From Oscillospiraceae bacterium (GTDB taxonomy: Bacteria > Bacillota > Clostridia > UBA1381 > UMGS1253): DNA of 64,000 nt. Each line of letters opens with the position of its first letter. Position 1 is the first letter of the stretch. The notes under the pieces are model-generated. The model did not search any database and had not been told where the DNA came from. It saw only the letters and a program-made list of their open reading frames with translations. The stretch is from positions 17,811 through 81,810 of the forward strand of contig SVKA01000005.1 in NCBI GenBank assembly GCA_015068725.1, written 5' to 3'. The position numbers and the translations under genes were made by a program. This document shows positions 1-7,863 of the stretch, piece after piece.

Positions 1-161
1 ACCTTTTCTTTGCTGTATAAGTAATCCTGAAGAGAAGAAATGATATATACACTCATCAAAATCAATGCAAGAAGGCTGACAGAAAGGTATGCAAGTGCCA
101 TTTTCCATCTTAGTGATGAGCGGGAAACCTTGAAATTAAACTTCCTTGTAATAGTAACCAA
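1..161 (-). CDS. Sensor histidine kinase, N-terminal fragment (cut by window edge)
   Basis: Reading leftward from the end of the response regulator gene, an open frame runs off the window edge. It encodes a basic start, then a strongly hydrophobic segment (about residues 21-41, MALAYLSVSLLALILMSVYI) typical of the first membrane helix of a sensor kinase. Its position just after an OmpR-type regulator in the same orientation supports the kinase call; no catalytic domain is inside the window. The start is uncertain: a TTG at 161 overlaps the regulator's 3' end with no well-spaced ribosome site, and an ATG lies at 101. Confidence 0.6.
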   Translation of the reverse strand, partial: MVTITRKFNFKVSRSSLRWKMALAYLSVSLLALILMSVYIISSLQDYLYSKEK

Positions 162-819
162 CTCCCCATTTAGTGTGTATAAATGACGGCTGTGCCGGAT
201 TTGGCTCAATCTTTTCGCGCAGACGACGAACGTGTACGTCTACTGTGCGTATATCGCCCGGATAGTCATAGCCCCACACAATATCCAAAAGATTTTCTCT
301 ACTGTATACTTTGCCCGGATTTGAGATAAAAAGGTCAATGAGGTCAAATTCTTTTGCAGTAAGCTCGATTGTTTTTCCGTCTACAATGGCGCGGCGGAAG
401 TTATAGTCAAGCGATATCATACCGACCGTAACATTTTTAGCAGAATCTTTTTTGTCTGCATGAGAAACGCGTCGTAAAATCGCCTTTACTCTCGCTTTAA
501 GCTCAAGGATGTTAAACGGCTTTGTAAGATAGTCGTCAGCGCCGTATTCAAGGCCCATAATTTTATCCATATCCTCGTTTTTTGCCGTAAGCATTACAAT
601 CGGAACGGTTGAAAATTCGCGGATTTTCTGGCATGCAGAAAGACCGTCAATTTTTGGAAGCATAAGGTCAAGGATTATCAAATCTATTGATTTATCCTTT
701 GCCATTTTAACGGCTTCTTCTCCGTCGTATGCCGCTTCACATGTGTATCCGTCCTGTTCAAAATTGAATTTTATTCCTTTGACAAGCAATTTTTCATCGT
801 CAACAATTAATATTTTCAT
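136..819 (-). CDS. OmpR/PhoB-family response regulator
   Basis: DNA-binding response regulator of 227 residues, the usual length. The N-terminal receiver domain (about 1-118) has the acidic pair in VDDE, the phospho-acceptor Asp51 in LILDLMLP, the conserved Thr in VMLTAK and Lys in YLTKPF. The C-terminal winged helix (about 130-225) carries the usual LTAKEFDLIDLF and RTVDVHVRRLREK segments. The overall pattern resembles PhoB/WalR regulators, but the specific member cannot be fixed. It is followed at once, with overlap, by the kinase fragment, so the two form an operon. A G-rich ribosome site (GGGGGG) sits upstream of the ATG. Confidence 0.93.
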   Translation of the reverse strand: MKILIVDDEKLLVKGIKFNFEQDGYTCEAAYDGEEAVKMAKDKSIDLIILDLMLPKIDGLSACQKIREFSTVPIVMLTAKNEDMDKIMGLEYGADDYLTKPFNILELKARVKAILRRVSHADKKDSAKNVTVGMISLDYNFRRAIVDGKTIELTAKEFDLIDLFISNPGKVYSRENLLDIVWGYDYPGDIRTVDVHVRRLREKIEPNPAQPSFIHTKWGVGYYYKEV

Positions 820-1027
820 GAAAAAATTACCCCCCTTAAATCATTACATATATAATGTATTTTATCATAAAAAACAAGCCTTAGGCAATACATATTTAAA
901 AAAAGATTTGCAAAGGCCGCGACATGTCCGCAAATTATGAGAATTGTCATACGAAACGGAGTGAAAAAATATAAATATGTATATGAGCATGGGTTAAAAA
1001 ACTCAAAAATATAAAGGGGGAGAATAT

Positions 1028-1417
1028 ATGGCGTCAAAGGGATACATTTCGGCGCAGATATTTACGGCAAGACAAGTAATTCCCGTAAGCGGGGCATCGG
1101 TTATGATTACAAAAAGAAACGGCAGCGCAAATGAGCTTGTCGGCTTTCGCACTACAAACGAGGATGGAAGGACGGGGCTTGTTGAGGTGGATACTCCCGA
1201 CGAAGCGCTTTCGCAGGAGCCGGGAAACAATGCGCCGTTTGAGGTTTTTGATATACATGTAGAGCATCCGGGCTATTATCCGGTAACAGTAGTTGATGCC
1301 CAGGTTTTTGGAGGCGTTGTAACAGAGCAAAAGGTCGAGCTTGTTCCTGTGGCGGATAATACAAATCTGGCAAGTGATAATCTTGAAAGAATATATGTAA
1401 CGCCGCAAAATCTTTGA
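1028..1417 (+). CDS. Small beta-sandwich protein, carboxypeptidase-regulatory-like
   Basis: A 129-residue protein with no signal peptide or membrane segment. Residues about 5-110 alternate short hydrophobic strands with Gly/Asn turns (GYISAQIF, IPVSGASVMI, FDIHVEHPGYYPVTV), a pattern I associate with carboxypeptidase-regulatory-like (transthyretin-type) beta sandwiches. The GGGGGAG ribosome site at 1016-1022 supports the ATG. It is first of three co-directional genes, the next two encoding peptidoglycan-binding proteins, so a structural role in the spore or cell envelope is inferred. Exact function unknown. Confidence 0.7.
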   Translation: MASKGYISAQIFTARQVIPVSGASVMITKRNGSANELVGFRTTNEDGRTGLVEVDTPDEALSQEPGNNAPFEVFDIHVEHPGYYPVTVVDAQVFGGVVTEQKVELVPVADNTNLASDNLERIYVTPQNL

Positions 1418-1452
1418 TGTGTTAGCTGTGTAAAGGAAAGGAGGAAAGATAA

Positions 1453-2892
1453 ATGGCAACACCAATTATACCTTATATTCCGCAAACGATAACGGTTCAT
1501 CTCGGAGCGCCCGAATCAAACGCGCAAAATGTGGTTGTTAGCTTTGAAGATTATATAAAAAACGTGGCATCAAGCGAAATATATCCTACATGGAATGAGT
1601 CGGCAATTTATGCAAATATCTATGCACAGATATCGTATGCACTAAACAGAGTATACACAGAGTTTTACCCGAGCAAAGGATATAATTTTGATATTACAAG
1701 CTCAACGGCGATTGACCAGAAATTTATATACGGAAGAAATATTTTTGCCAATATAGACCGCATTGTGAGTGAAATTTTTAATGATTATATAAGACGTCAG
1801 GGCTTTGCGGAGCCTTTGGCGGCAAAGTATTGTAACGGTACAACCGTAACGTGTGAGGGGCTTTCACAGTGGGGAAGCGAATACCTTGCAAGACAGGGCT
1901 ATTCCTCGCTTGATATTTTATACAATTACTACGGCTACAATATCGAGCTTGTTATAGATGCGCCAATTCGCAATATTGTGCGTTCGTATCCGGGGTATGC
2001 AATAAGCCGCGGCGACAGAGGAGAAGACGTTGCGACAATTCAAACGGCAATAAACAGAATATCAACAAATTATCCGTCAATACCAAAGATGTATCCCGTT
2101 GATGGCATATTCGGCGAAAATACCGAACGTTCTGTAAAGGCATTTCAGCGGATTTTCAACCTTACTCCCGACGGAATTGTGGGAAAAGCGACCTGGTATA
2201 AAATGATAAGCTTGTATACGGGAATTACGCGTCTTTCAGAGCTTAATTCCGAGGGACAGACAATTTTTGGCAGAAGTCTTGAGTATCCCGATGCCATTTC
2301 CGAGGGAAACGTCGGCGAAAAGGTTACAATATTACAGTTTTTTATAAATGTAATTTCAAGCGTCAATCCGTTTATCCCCGGAGTGGCGATAACAGGCACT
2401 TTTGGGGAAGAAACAAAAAATGCAGTAATTGCTTTTCAAAAAGAAAACGGCCTCGTTACTGACGGTATCGTGGGGGCAAAAACGTGGGGCGCAATGTACG
2501 AGGATTTTAAGGGTATTGTAGATGAGGTTTTTTTAGGAGATGCTGTGCTTGATATAAGGACCGAGGCTTATCCCGGAAGCGTTTTGCAAGAAGGCTCCGA
2601 GGGTGATGATGTGCGTGTTTTGCAGCAGTATCTAAACGCAATATCTGTTACAAATCCAGGGCTTGGCGCAGTTTCGGTTACGGGAGTGTTTGATGCGCAA
2701 ACACGGCGCGCGGTAACACAGTATCAGCAGGCGTTTGACTTGCCCGTAACGGGAAGCGTTGATGAGCGAACATGGAATTCGATTGCGAATACATATAAAA
2801 ATGTGGTTTCGGCGACGCTTACACGTCCGACGCAGTTTCCGGGAAGAACTCTTCGTCAGGGAGAAAGTGATGCGGATAATGTGAGTGCATAG
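1453..2892 (+). CDS. SpoIID-like domain fused to three peptidoglycan-binding domains
   Basis: 479 residues, no signal peptide. The N-terminal part (about 28-160) resembles SpoIID/LytB lytic transglycosylases: YIKNVASSEIYPTWNESAI has the acidic residue (Glu42) at the place of the family's catalytic Glu, and LSQWGSEYLARQGYSSLDIL matches the characteristic SpoIID C-terminal motif. Three PG_binding_1 repeats follow (about 184-252, 284-350, 378-446), each with a VDGIFG/VTGTFG-like turn and a TW near the end. The tail (461-479) resembles the beginning of a fourth repeat. AGGAGG at 1439-1444 supports the start. In sporulating Clostridia such a protein could act on spore peptidoglycan from the mother cell; this is inferred. 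Confidence 0.8.
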   Translation: MATPIIPYIPQTITVHLGAPESNAQNVVVSFEDYIKNVASSEIYPTWNESAIYANIYAQISYALNRVYTEFYPSKGYNFDITSSTAIDQKFIYGRNIFANIDRIVSEIFNDYIRRQGFAEPLAAKYCNGTTVTCEGLSQWGSEYLARQGYSSLDILYNYYGYNIELVIDAPIRNIVRSYPGYAISRGDRGEDVATIQTAINRISTNYPSIPKMYPVDGIFGENTERSVKAFQRIFNLTPDGIVGKATWYKMISLYTGITRLSELNSEGQTIFGRSLEYPDAISEGNVGEKVTILQFFINVISSVNPFIPGVAITGTFGEETKNAVIAFQKENGLVTDGIVGAKTWGAMYEDFKGIVDEVFLGDAVLDIRTEAYPGSVLQEGSEGDDVRVLQQYLNAISVTNPGLGAVSVTGVFDAQTRRAVTQYQQAFDLPVTGSVDERTWNSIANTYKNVVSATLTRPTQFPGRTLRQGESDADNVSA

Positions 2893-2907
2893 AAGGAGGT
2901 ATATATA

Positions 2908-3900
2908 ATGCAGGATTTTCAGGTAGAAAACGGAAAACCAATATATAATTTGCAGCAATTTTTGAGAATTATAGCACAGGCAAACGGCAGAGAACTGACG
3001 CTTATTCCGGACGGAATATATGGAGCGCAAACACAGGCAGCGGTAATTGAATTTCAAAGAGATAACGGACTTTCGCCGACGGGCGAGGTAGACAACGATA
3101 CATGGGACAAAATTATAGAAGAGTACTCAAGGGTAGTTGTTTATATCCTGCCGCCGCCGTGCACATCGCTGTTTCCGTCGGCAGGTCACGTTATACGCAT
3201 AGGTGACAGAGCTAATTTTCACTATCCCATACAAGCTGTTATACTGGCAATAGCAAAAAAGCTTGACAACATAGACGAATTTGAAATATCAGACACCCAT
3301 ACTGGCGATGTTGTAGAAACTACAAGGCAGCTTCAACGGCTTTTGGAAAGTGACTGTGACGGCGAAATTGATGTAAATTGCTGGAGGGAGCTTTCAAGGT
3401 TATATGAAAACCTTGTATCAAAAGATACATTCAGGCTTGATAGTGAAAACAAGGAAAATCAAAGAAATGTGCAGCCTCCGTTTTCTGTAAATGCGGTTGA
3501 TGCAGACGAGATAAGACGCGATATTATAGATATGTATCCAAACTCTTTGCCAAAACAGGAGAGCGGCTTTGCGCCGCGGCTTGACCCGTACAACATACGG
3601 GCAGAGAGCGCAAATGAAACTACACTTCCAACGACCATGCAGCCACAGATGCAAATGCAAAACCCTATGCGCCCGATAATGCCTGGACAAATGCAAAATA
3701 TACCCCAAATTCCAACAGTAGAGGAGCAGGATATCAGGCGCAGTGAGAGCGACAGAATGAACAATGCTACCGATATGGAGAATAACGTTGTACCAAACAA
3801 GGTAAATACAGAGCAAAATAACGCGCAGATGCAAACACAACGCACAAATACGCAGAACAATAATACGAAAAAACCACCGCTAAGATGGAATTTTAGGTAA
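2908..3900 (+). CDS. Peptidoglycan-binding protein with low-complexity Met/Gln/Asn tail
   Basis: 330 residues, no signal peptide. Residues about 13-73 form one PG_binding_1 repeat (YNLQQFLRII, PDGIYGAQTQAAVIEFQ, DTWDKI). Residues 78-165 look like a second, degenerate repeat ending in NCWRELSRLYENL. The rest (about 190-330) is hydrophilic and rich in Met, Gln, Asn and Pro, likely disordered. AAGGAGG at 2893-2899, right after the previous stop, drives translation, so it is in one operon with the SpoIID-like gene. Role in envelope or spore assembly is inferred from context only. Confidence 0.75.
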   Translation: MQDFQVENGKPIYNLQQFLRIIAQANGRELTLIPDGIYGAQTQAAVIEFQRDNGLSPTGEVDNDTWDKIIEEYSRVVVYILPPPCTSLFPSAGHVIRIGDRANFHYPIQAVILAIAKKLDNIDEFEISDTHTGDVVETTRQLQRLLESDCDGEIDVNCWRELSRLYENLVSKDTFRLDSENKENQRNVQPPFSVNAVDADEIRRDIIDMYPNSLPKQESGFAPRLDPYNIRAESANETTLPTTMQPQMQMQNPMRPIMPGQMQNIPQIPTVEEQDIRRSESDRMNNATDMENNVVPNKVNTEQNNAQMQTQRTNTQNNNTKKPPLRWNFR

Positions 3901-3910
3901 AAAGAAAGTA

Positions 3911-3942
3911 AAAAAGGTCGCAGTTTTTGCTGCGACCTTTTT
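3911..3942. terminator. Bidirectional intrinsic terminator
   Basis: A 13-bp perfect inverted repeat (AAAAAGGTCGCAG / CTGCGACCTTTTT) with a 6-base loop lies between two convergent genes and has T runs on both strands. Confidence 0.9.
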
Positions 3943-3948
3943 GTATTG

Positions 3949-4443
3949 TTATTTTGTTGTACTTCCAAAACCGCCGTTACGGATTTCGGACACGTCATCA
4001 TCATACGTTATGCCGTATTCAACGAATATACCCTGACAAAATGCCTCGCCGCTTTTTAGCGAAACGGTTTTGCCCTCGTTTGAATCGTTTGTGATTTTTA
4101 TAAAGATATGTCCTTCGTTGTCAGAATTATAGTAATCGCTGTCAATAATGCCTACGGTGTTATTGAGCTGAAGTCTGAATTTGAAACCAAGACCGCTTCT
4201 GGGATAGAGCTTTAGTACCCATCCTTCGTCAATTTTTACGCGTATGCCCGTCGGAATTTTAATCGTTTCGCCAGGTGCGAGTGAAAAATCAATCGGCGAA
4301 AAAATATCATAGCCTGCTGAGCCTGTTGTTGCACGTTTTGGCATTTTGATTTGTTCGTATATATCCAAAGAGCCCTCAAACTCGCAGTCTTTTATGTACT
4401 GCTCTTTGCTGACTTTATAAAAATTTGCTATTTTTTTCATCAT
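3949..4443 (-). CDS. dut: dUTP diphosphatase (trimeric dUTPase family)
   Basis: Hydrolyses dUTP to dUMP, lowering uracil in DNA and feeding dTMP synthesis. The five dUTPase motifs are visible: AGYDIFS (motif 1), PRSGLGFK (2), GIIDSDYY with the catalytic Asp (3), KSGEAFCQGIF (4) and RNGGFGSTTK (5). Motif 3 is followed by an extra NSDNEG stretch where many bacterial enzymes have only RGE. At 164 residues it is slightly longer than typical because of an N-terminal extension of about 30 residues. AAGGAG lies 5 bases upstream of the ATG. It lies just downstream of nrdG on the same strand, forming a nucleotide-metabolism group. Confidence 0.87.
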   Translation of the reverse strand: MMKKIANFYKVSKEQYIKDCEFEGSLDIYEQIKMPKRATTGSAGYDIFSPIDFSLAPGETIKIPTGIRVKIDEGWVLKLYPRSGLGFKFRLQLNNTVGIIDSDYYNSDNEGHIFIKITNDSNEGKTVSLKSGEAFCQGIFVEYGITYDDDVSEIRNGGFGSTTK

Positions 4444-4465
4444 ATGTACTCCTTTTTAATATGTA

Positions 4466-4957
4466 TCAACCACAGTAAAGAACGATTTTTCCTTCCGAAA
4501 TAGTTTTTTTGATGTCTATGACACGCTGATTTGCGCTGCCGCGCCAGTGAAGCTTTGTATCGCGAAGCTCCTCGTCATAGCGTCCGTCAACGAGCACATC
4601 GATTTTATCCATAAAGTCAAGCGTCCATATATTATCGTAGTTATATCCTGTATAAAGCCAGATTGTTTTTTTCGGAAACTTTTCCTTTATTTCGCAGATA
4701 AGCTCTCCGACTTCTTTACGGTTTTGTGTATGTAATGGGTCGCCTCCGCTGAAGGTTACGCCCGATATATATGATTTTTCAAGCTCTGAGAAAAGCTCTG
4801 ATTTTGCCGCATCGTCAAACAAAAGTCCGTCATTTATGTCCCATGTAACAGGGTTATGACAGCCGGGACATTTGTGCTCACAGCCTGATACCCACAAAAC
4901 AACACGAAGGCCGCTGCCGTTTTTCATATCATCCGTTGTTATGTCATGATAGCGCAT
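4466..4957 (-). CDS. nrdG: Anaerobic ribonucleotide reductase activating protein (radical SAM)
   Basis: Radical-SAM activase that installs the glycyl radical on NrdD. The CxxxCxxC cluster motif is present as CEHKCPGC near residue 27, preceded by VVLWVSG and followed by HNPVTWD, as in NrdG. A GGDPL motif for SAM binding follows (SGGDPLH). I start at the ATG at 4957, giving MRYHDITTDDM, the usual NrdG start. This ATG overlaps the NrdD stop codon as TGATG; a GTG one codon upstream is possible but less typical. Translational coupling to nrdD is likely, matching the need for both partners. Confidence 0.95.
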   Translation of the reverse strand: MRYHDITTDDMKNGSGLRVVLWVSGCEHKCPGCHNPVTWDINDGLLFDDAAKSELFSELEKSYISGVTFSGGDPLHTQNRKEVGELICEIKEKFPKKTIWLYTGYNYDNIWTLDFMDKIDVLVDGRYDEELRDTKLHWRGSANQRVIDIKKTISEGKIVLYCG

Positions 4958-7077
4958 CACATGCTCTTCCTTTCTGCAATTTCTGCCATTTTTGCCGCAT
5001 TAAGACGTGTATCACCCTTTACGCGCGAGTATGACAAATAGCCGTTCATACGATCAATTTTTGTAAGGTTTCGGCTGCCGCATTTTGGACAAACATCCAT
5101 TTCAAGCTCTTTGTAGCCACAGTCATCGCAGTATGCAAGCGACAAATTTACACCCTCATAAAAGCCCATGTCCATTGCACGATGTATAAGTGTGCGTACC
5201 GCGTCAACATTATAATCAATCGGATATTTTACATATTGAATTTTGCCGCCGTTTAACAAATCCCAGAAACGCTTTTCGAGATTTTGCTTCTGTATGGGCG
5301 TAATATCCTCGGAAACGTGGCAGTGAAAGCTGTTTGATACATATTCTCTGTCTGAAACATTTTCAATTATTCCGTACTTTTTACGGAATTGTGTAACCTG
5401 CAAACCGCATAAATTCTCGGCAGGTGTTCCGTAAATTGCATAAAGCTTGCCGTCCTCTTTTTTAAACTGGGCGATTTTTTTGTTAATATACTCCATAACC
5501 TCAAGTGCAAACTCGCCATCCTCTACAAGCGACTTTTTGTTGTGAAGCTGCTGAAGCTCATTTAGTGCTGTTATACCAAAAGATGCTGTTGCCGAAGCAA
5601 GAAGCGGTCTGATTTTATCGTTGATACCCAATTTTCCGCCATAAAAGCCGCCCTCGCAGTACGCGAGCGGATTTGTGGATGCGCGCATTTCACTAAGGTA
5701 TTCGTATGTTCTAAGATGCAGACTGCGGATAAGCTCGAGATAATAGTCAAGAACCTCGTAAAAATCCTTGCTCTCCTGCTTTGCCTTTGCATAAATCATT
5801 GGAAGATGAAGACTTATAGCACCAATGTTAAAACGACCTACAAATACAGGCTTGTCATTTTCGTCTGCAGGTTCTATGCCGCCGCGCTCATAATAGGGCG
5901 ACAAAAACGCACGACAACCCATCGGGCTTATAACCTCGCCATATTTTTTATAAATAGATGCCACATAGCCTTCACCTGTAAGAGAAAGCCAGTCAGGATA
6001 CATCGTCTTTGTACTGCATACTACACCTGCTTCGAATACGTCTTCAAGCTCACAGCCTTCGCCATGAAGGTTTTTATCATATAAAAATACAATCTTGGGG
6101 AAGAGTACGGGCTTTTTGCAGCTCTTTTTACCCTGACCGCCTGCGCGCACCTTCAGAATTGTTTTTGATGCAAGCTTTGAAAAACGCTCTCTGCCAAGTC
6201 CCATTGTTACGGTTATAAAAGGATAATCGCCTCTGCTTGATGCGACTGTATTAAACTTGTATTCCCAGCCCTGAAATCCTTGCTCAAAGTCTACAGTAAC
6301 GTCGTTTAACGCCTCTTTTTCGGCGCTTTCATCATCAAGTCCCATGCTCTTGTAGCGCTCAAATTGCATTTTGTATGTTTTCTCGGCGTATGGCTCAAGT
6401 ATTTTGTCAACCTGCGGCACGGTAAAGCCGCCGTATTGCTGACTTGCGGCAGAAAGTACGATATCGCCAATTACGTCAAAGGCAACTGCAAGTGTTTTCG
6501 GCTCGTTATACCATAAATTGCCCATCTCAAAGCCGCCCTTGAGCACGCTTTGTACGTCAAAAAGACAGCAGTTCATCGTATCACGTCTTGCCGACATATC
6601 GTGTACGTATATGTATCCGTCGCGACATGCCTGGAGCTCGTCAACCGTGAGAAAGAACTTTTGATAAAGTTCTTTATTGAGCTGATTAAATATAAGTGAA
6701 CGCTTTGTTGATACAAGCGCACTGTCCGAGTTTGAGTTTTCCTTATCGCCTATATACATGATGGACTGACTTTTTTTGTATACCTCATCAAGCATATGAA
6801 CAAAGTCCTGTTTATAGTTACGATAGTCCTTATAGCTTTTTGCCACAACGGGATTTATCGCTTCGAGTGCGCTTTCAACAATATTATGCATCTCGGCAAT
6901 ATAAACCTCGTCTTTGTTCATTTCTTTAACGCGGTTTTCTACGAAATCACATATAAATTTTATATCCTCGTCGCTGAATTTTACAAGTGCACGATAGGCC
7001 GATTTGTTTACTGCAACAACAACCTTTTGCACATTGAATTTTTCGCGCGTATTATCCTTTTTTATAACGTGTACCAT
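4957..7077 (-). CDS. nrdD: Anaerobic ribonucleoside-triphosphate reductase (class III)
   Basis: Reduces ribonucleoside triphosphates to deoxy forms without oxygen. An ATP-cone allosteric domain occupies about residues 1-90 (VIKKDNTREKFNVQKVVVAV). The catalytic barrel follows. Near the C-terminus four Cys (CDDCGY and CPKCGS) form the zinc site, followed by the glycyl-radical motif RMNGYLS with Gly679. At 706 residues it has the usual family length. GGAGGAG lies just upstream of the ATG. Paired NrdR-like boxes lie 46-93 bases upstream, so deoxynucleotide-sensing repression is likely. nrdG follows with overlap. Confidence 0.96.
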   Translation of the reverse strand: MVHVIKKDNTREKFNVQKVVVAVNKSAYRALVKFSDEDIKFICDFVENRVKEMNKDEVYIAEMHNIVESALEAINPVVAKSYKDYRNYKQDFVHMLDEVYKKSQSIMYIGDKENSNSDSALVSTKRSLIFNQLNKELYQKFFLTVDELQACRDGYIYVHDMSARRDTMNCCLFDVQSVLKGGFEMGNLWYNEPKTLAVAFDVIGDIVLSAASQQYGGFTVPQVDKILEPYAEKTYKMQFERYKSMGLDDESAEKEALNDVTVDFEQGFQGWEYKFNTVASSRGDYPFITVTMGLGRERFSKLASKTILKVRAGGQGKKSCKKPVLFPKIVFLYDKNLHGEGCELEDVFEAGVVCSTKTMYPDWLSLTGEGYVASIYKKYGEVISPMGCRAFLSPYYERGGIEPADENDKPVFVGRFNIGAISLHLPMIYAKAKQESKDFYEVLDYYLELIRSLHLRTYEYLSEMRASTNPLAYCEGGFYGGKLGINDKIRPLLASATASFGITALNELQQLHNKKSLVEDGEFALEVMEYINKKIAQFKKEDGKLYAIYGTPAENLCGLQVTQFRKKYGIIENVSDREYVSNSFHCHVSEDITPIQKQNLEKRFWDLLNGGKIQYVKYPIDYNVDAVRTLIHRAMDMGFYEGVNLSLAYCDDCGYKELEMDVCPKCGSRNLTKIDRMNGYLSYSRVKGDTRLNAAKMAEIAERKSM

Positions 7078-7122
7078 TAAAAATCTCCTCCTTTTTGTGT
7101 TTTTCTGTATTCTCTTAGTGTG

Positions 7123-7170
7123 TTACTGTATATTGACACTGAAACTATTTATCAACACTATATGTTGTAT
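7123..7170. promoter_or_regulatory. Pair of NrdR boxes upstream of nrdD
   Basis: Two 16-bp sites match the NrdR consensus acaCwAtATaTwGtgt. The site at 7155-7170 (ACACTATATGTTGTAT) matches 14 of 16 positions. The site at 7123-7138 (TTACTGTATATTGACA) matches 9 of the 10 core positions. Their starts are 32 bp apart, about three helical turns, which is the known layout of NrdR tandem sites. NrdR represses ribonucleotide reductase genes in response to ATP/dATP. The nrdR gene itself is not in the window. Confidence 0.75.
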
Positions 7171-7270
7171 ATTATACCATTGTGATTATACAAATGCAAC
7201 AGGTTTTATGTTACAATTTAAATACGTTTTATCTTACAAATTCACCACGGTATTTTTGGCAACATTTCAC

Positions 7271-7302
7271 AAAAAATCCGCACAAAACAAAGTCTGTGCG
7301 GA
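7271..7302 (-). terminator. Intrinsic terminator of the small secreted protein gene
   Basis: TCCGCACA / TGTGCGGA inverted repeat (7277-7302) with a 10-base loop, followed on the minus strand by six T. Confidence 0.8.
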
Positions 7303-7329
7303 AAATTTATTTTTGGATAAAACCTGCTT

Positions 7330-7722
7330 TTAAATTTCTCCTCCGTACTCGATATCACCTTCTGATGCGGTGGTTTTATATATAACATTACTTTTTGGGG
7401 TACATACCCCGCCCCAGACAAACGCTTTTAATGTATATGCTTTATTTACACTCAGTGGCCCTGTAACCGTTATGGTTTGACCCGCTTCGGGCGATATGCT
7501 TTCGCATACTACGCCCAAAAGAGCGTCATCTTCATCATATGCAGCAATATAGAGCATTGCGTTTGCAGGTGATGCGGACGCATTTTTAACGTTTACACTT
7601 ACGCTTGTAGATGTTGCGTTAAGCATTGAAAGCTCAAAATCATACCCCTGCGCAAGAGCGTTAATACCAAAAACAGACACAAGTATACATATAACTAACA
7701 TAGCTGAAAAACATTTTTTCAT
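7330..7722 (-). CDS. Small secreted beta-rich protein
   Basis: About 130 residues starting MKKCFSAMLVICILVSVF, a clear signal peptide ending near INALAQG. The mature part (about 105 residues) is predicted beta-rich (TSTSVSVNVKNAS, AMLYIAAYDEDDALLGVV, YTLKAFVWGG). YDE..LLGVV plus KAFVW resembles small modules I recall at the ends of clostridial surface proteins, but here it stands alone. I start at the ATG at 7722 because GGGGGA sits 8 bases upstream; an ATG at 7737 overlaps that site. It lies downstream of the SLH protein gene, so a cell-surface partner role is possible but not shown. Confidence 0.7.
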   Translation of the reverse strand: MKKCFSAMLVICILVSVFGINALAQGYDFELSMLNATSTSVSVNVKNASASPANAMLYIAAYDEDDALLGVVCESISPEAGQTITVTGPLSVNKAYTLKAFVWGGVCTPKSNVIYKTTASEGDIEYGGEI

Positions 7723-7797
7723 ATCCGTATCCCCCATAAAAACAACCTACTTTTATTCTAACCTATTTGAATATTAAAATCAACAAAAATTTTGCAC

Positions 7798-7828
7798 AAA
7801 AAAACAGATGCGTTTTTGTACGCATCTG
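7798..7828 (-). terminator. Intrinsic terminator of the SLH protein gene
   Basis: CAGATGCG / CGCATCTG inverted repeat (7805-7828) with an 8-base loop, followed on the minus strand by a T run. Confidence 0.85.
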
Positions 7829-7863
7829 CTTTTTGTATTAGACTATTAAGAGAGGATTAGCTA

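Noticed and set aside
907..935. Short palindrome GACATGTC between the response regulator and the spore-like genes
   Set aside because: It is only 8 bp, does not align with a promoter I can support, and could occur by chance.
948..1020. Possible sporulation sigma-factor promoter (CATACGAA) before the spore-like operon
   Set aside because: The -10-like motif is loose and no matching -35 stands at the right distance.
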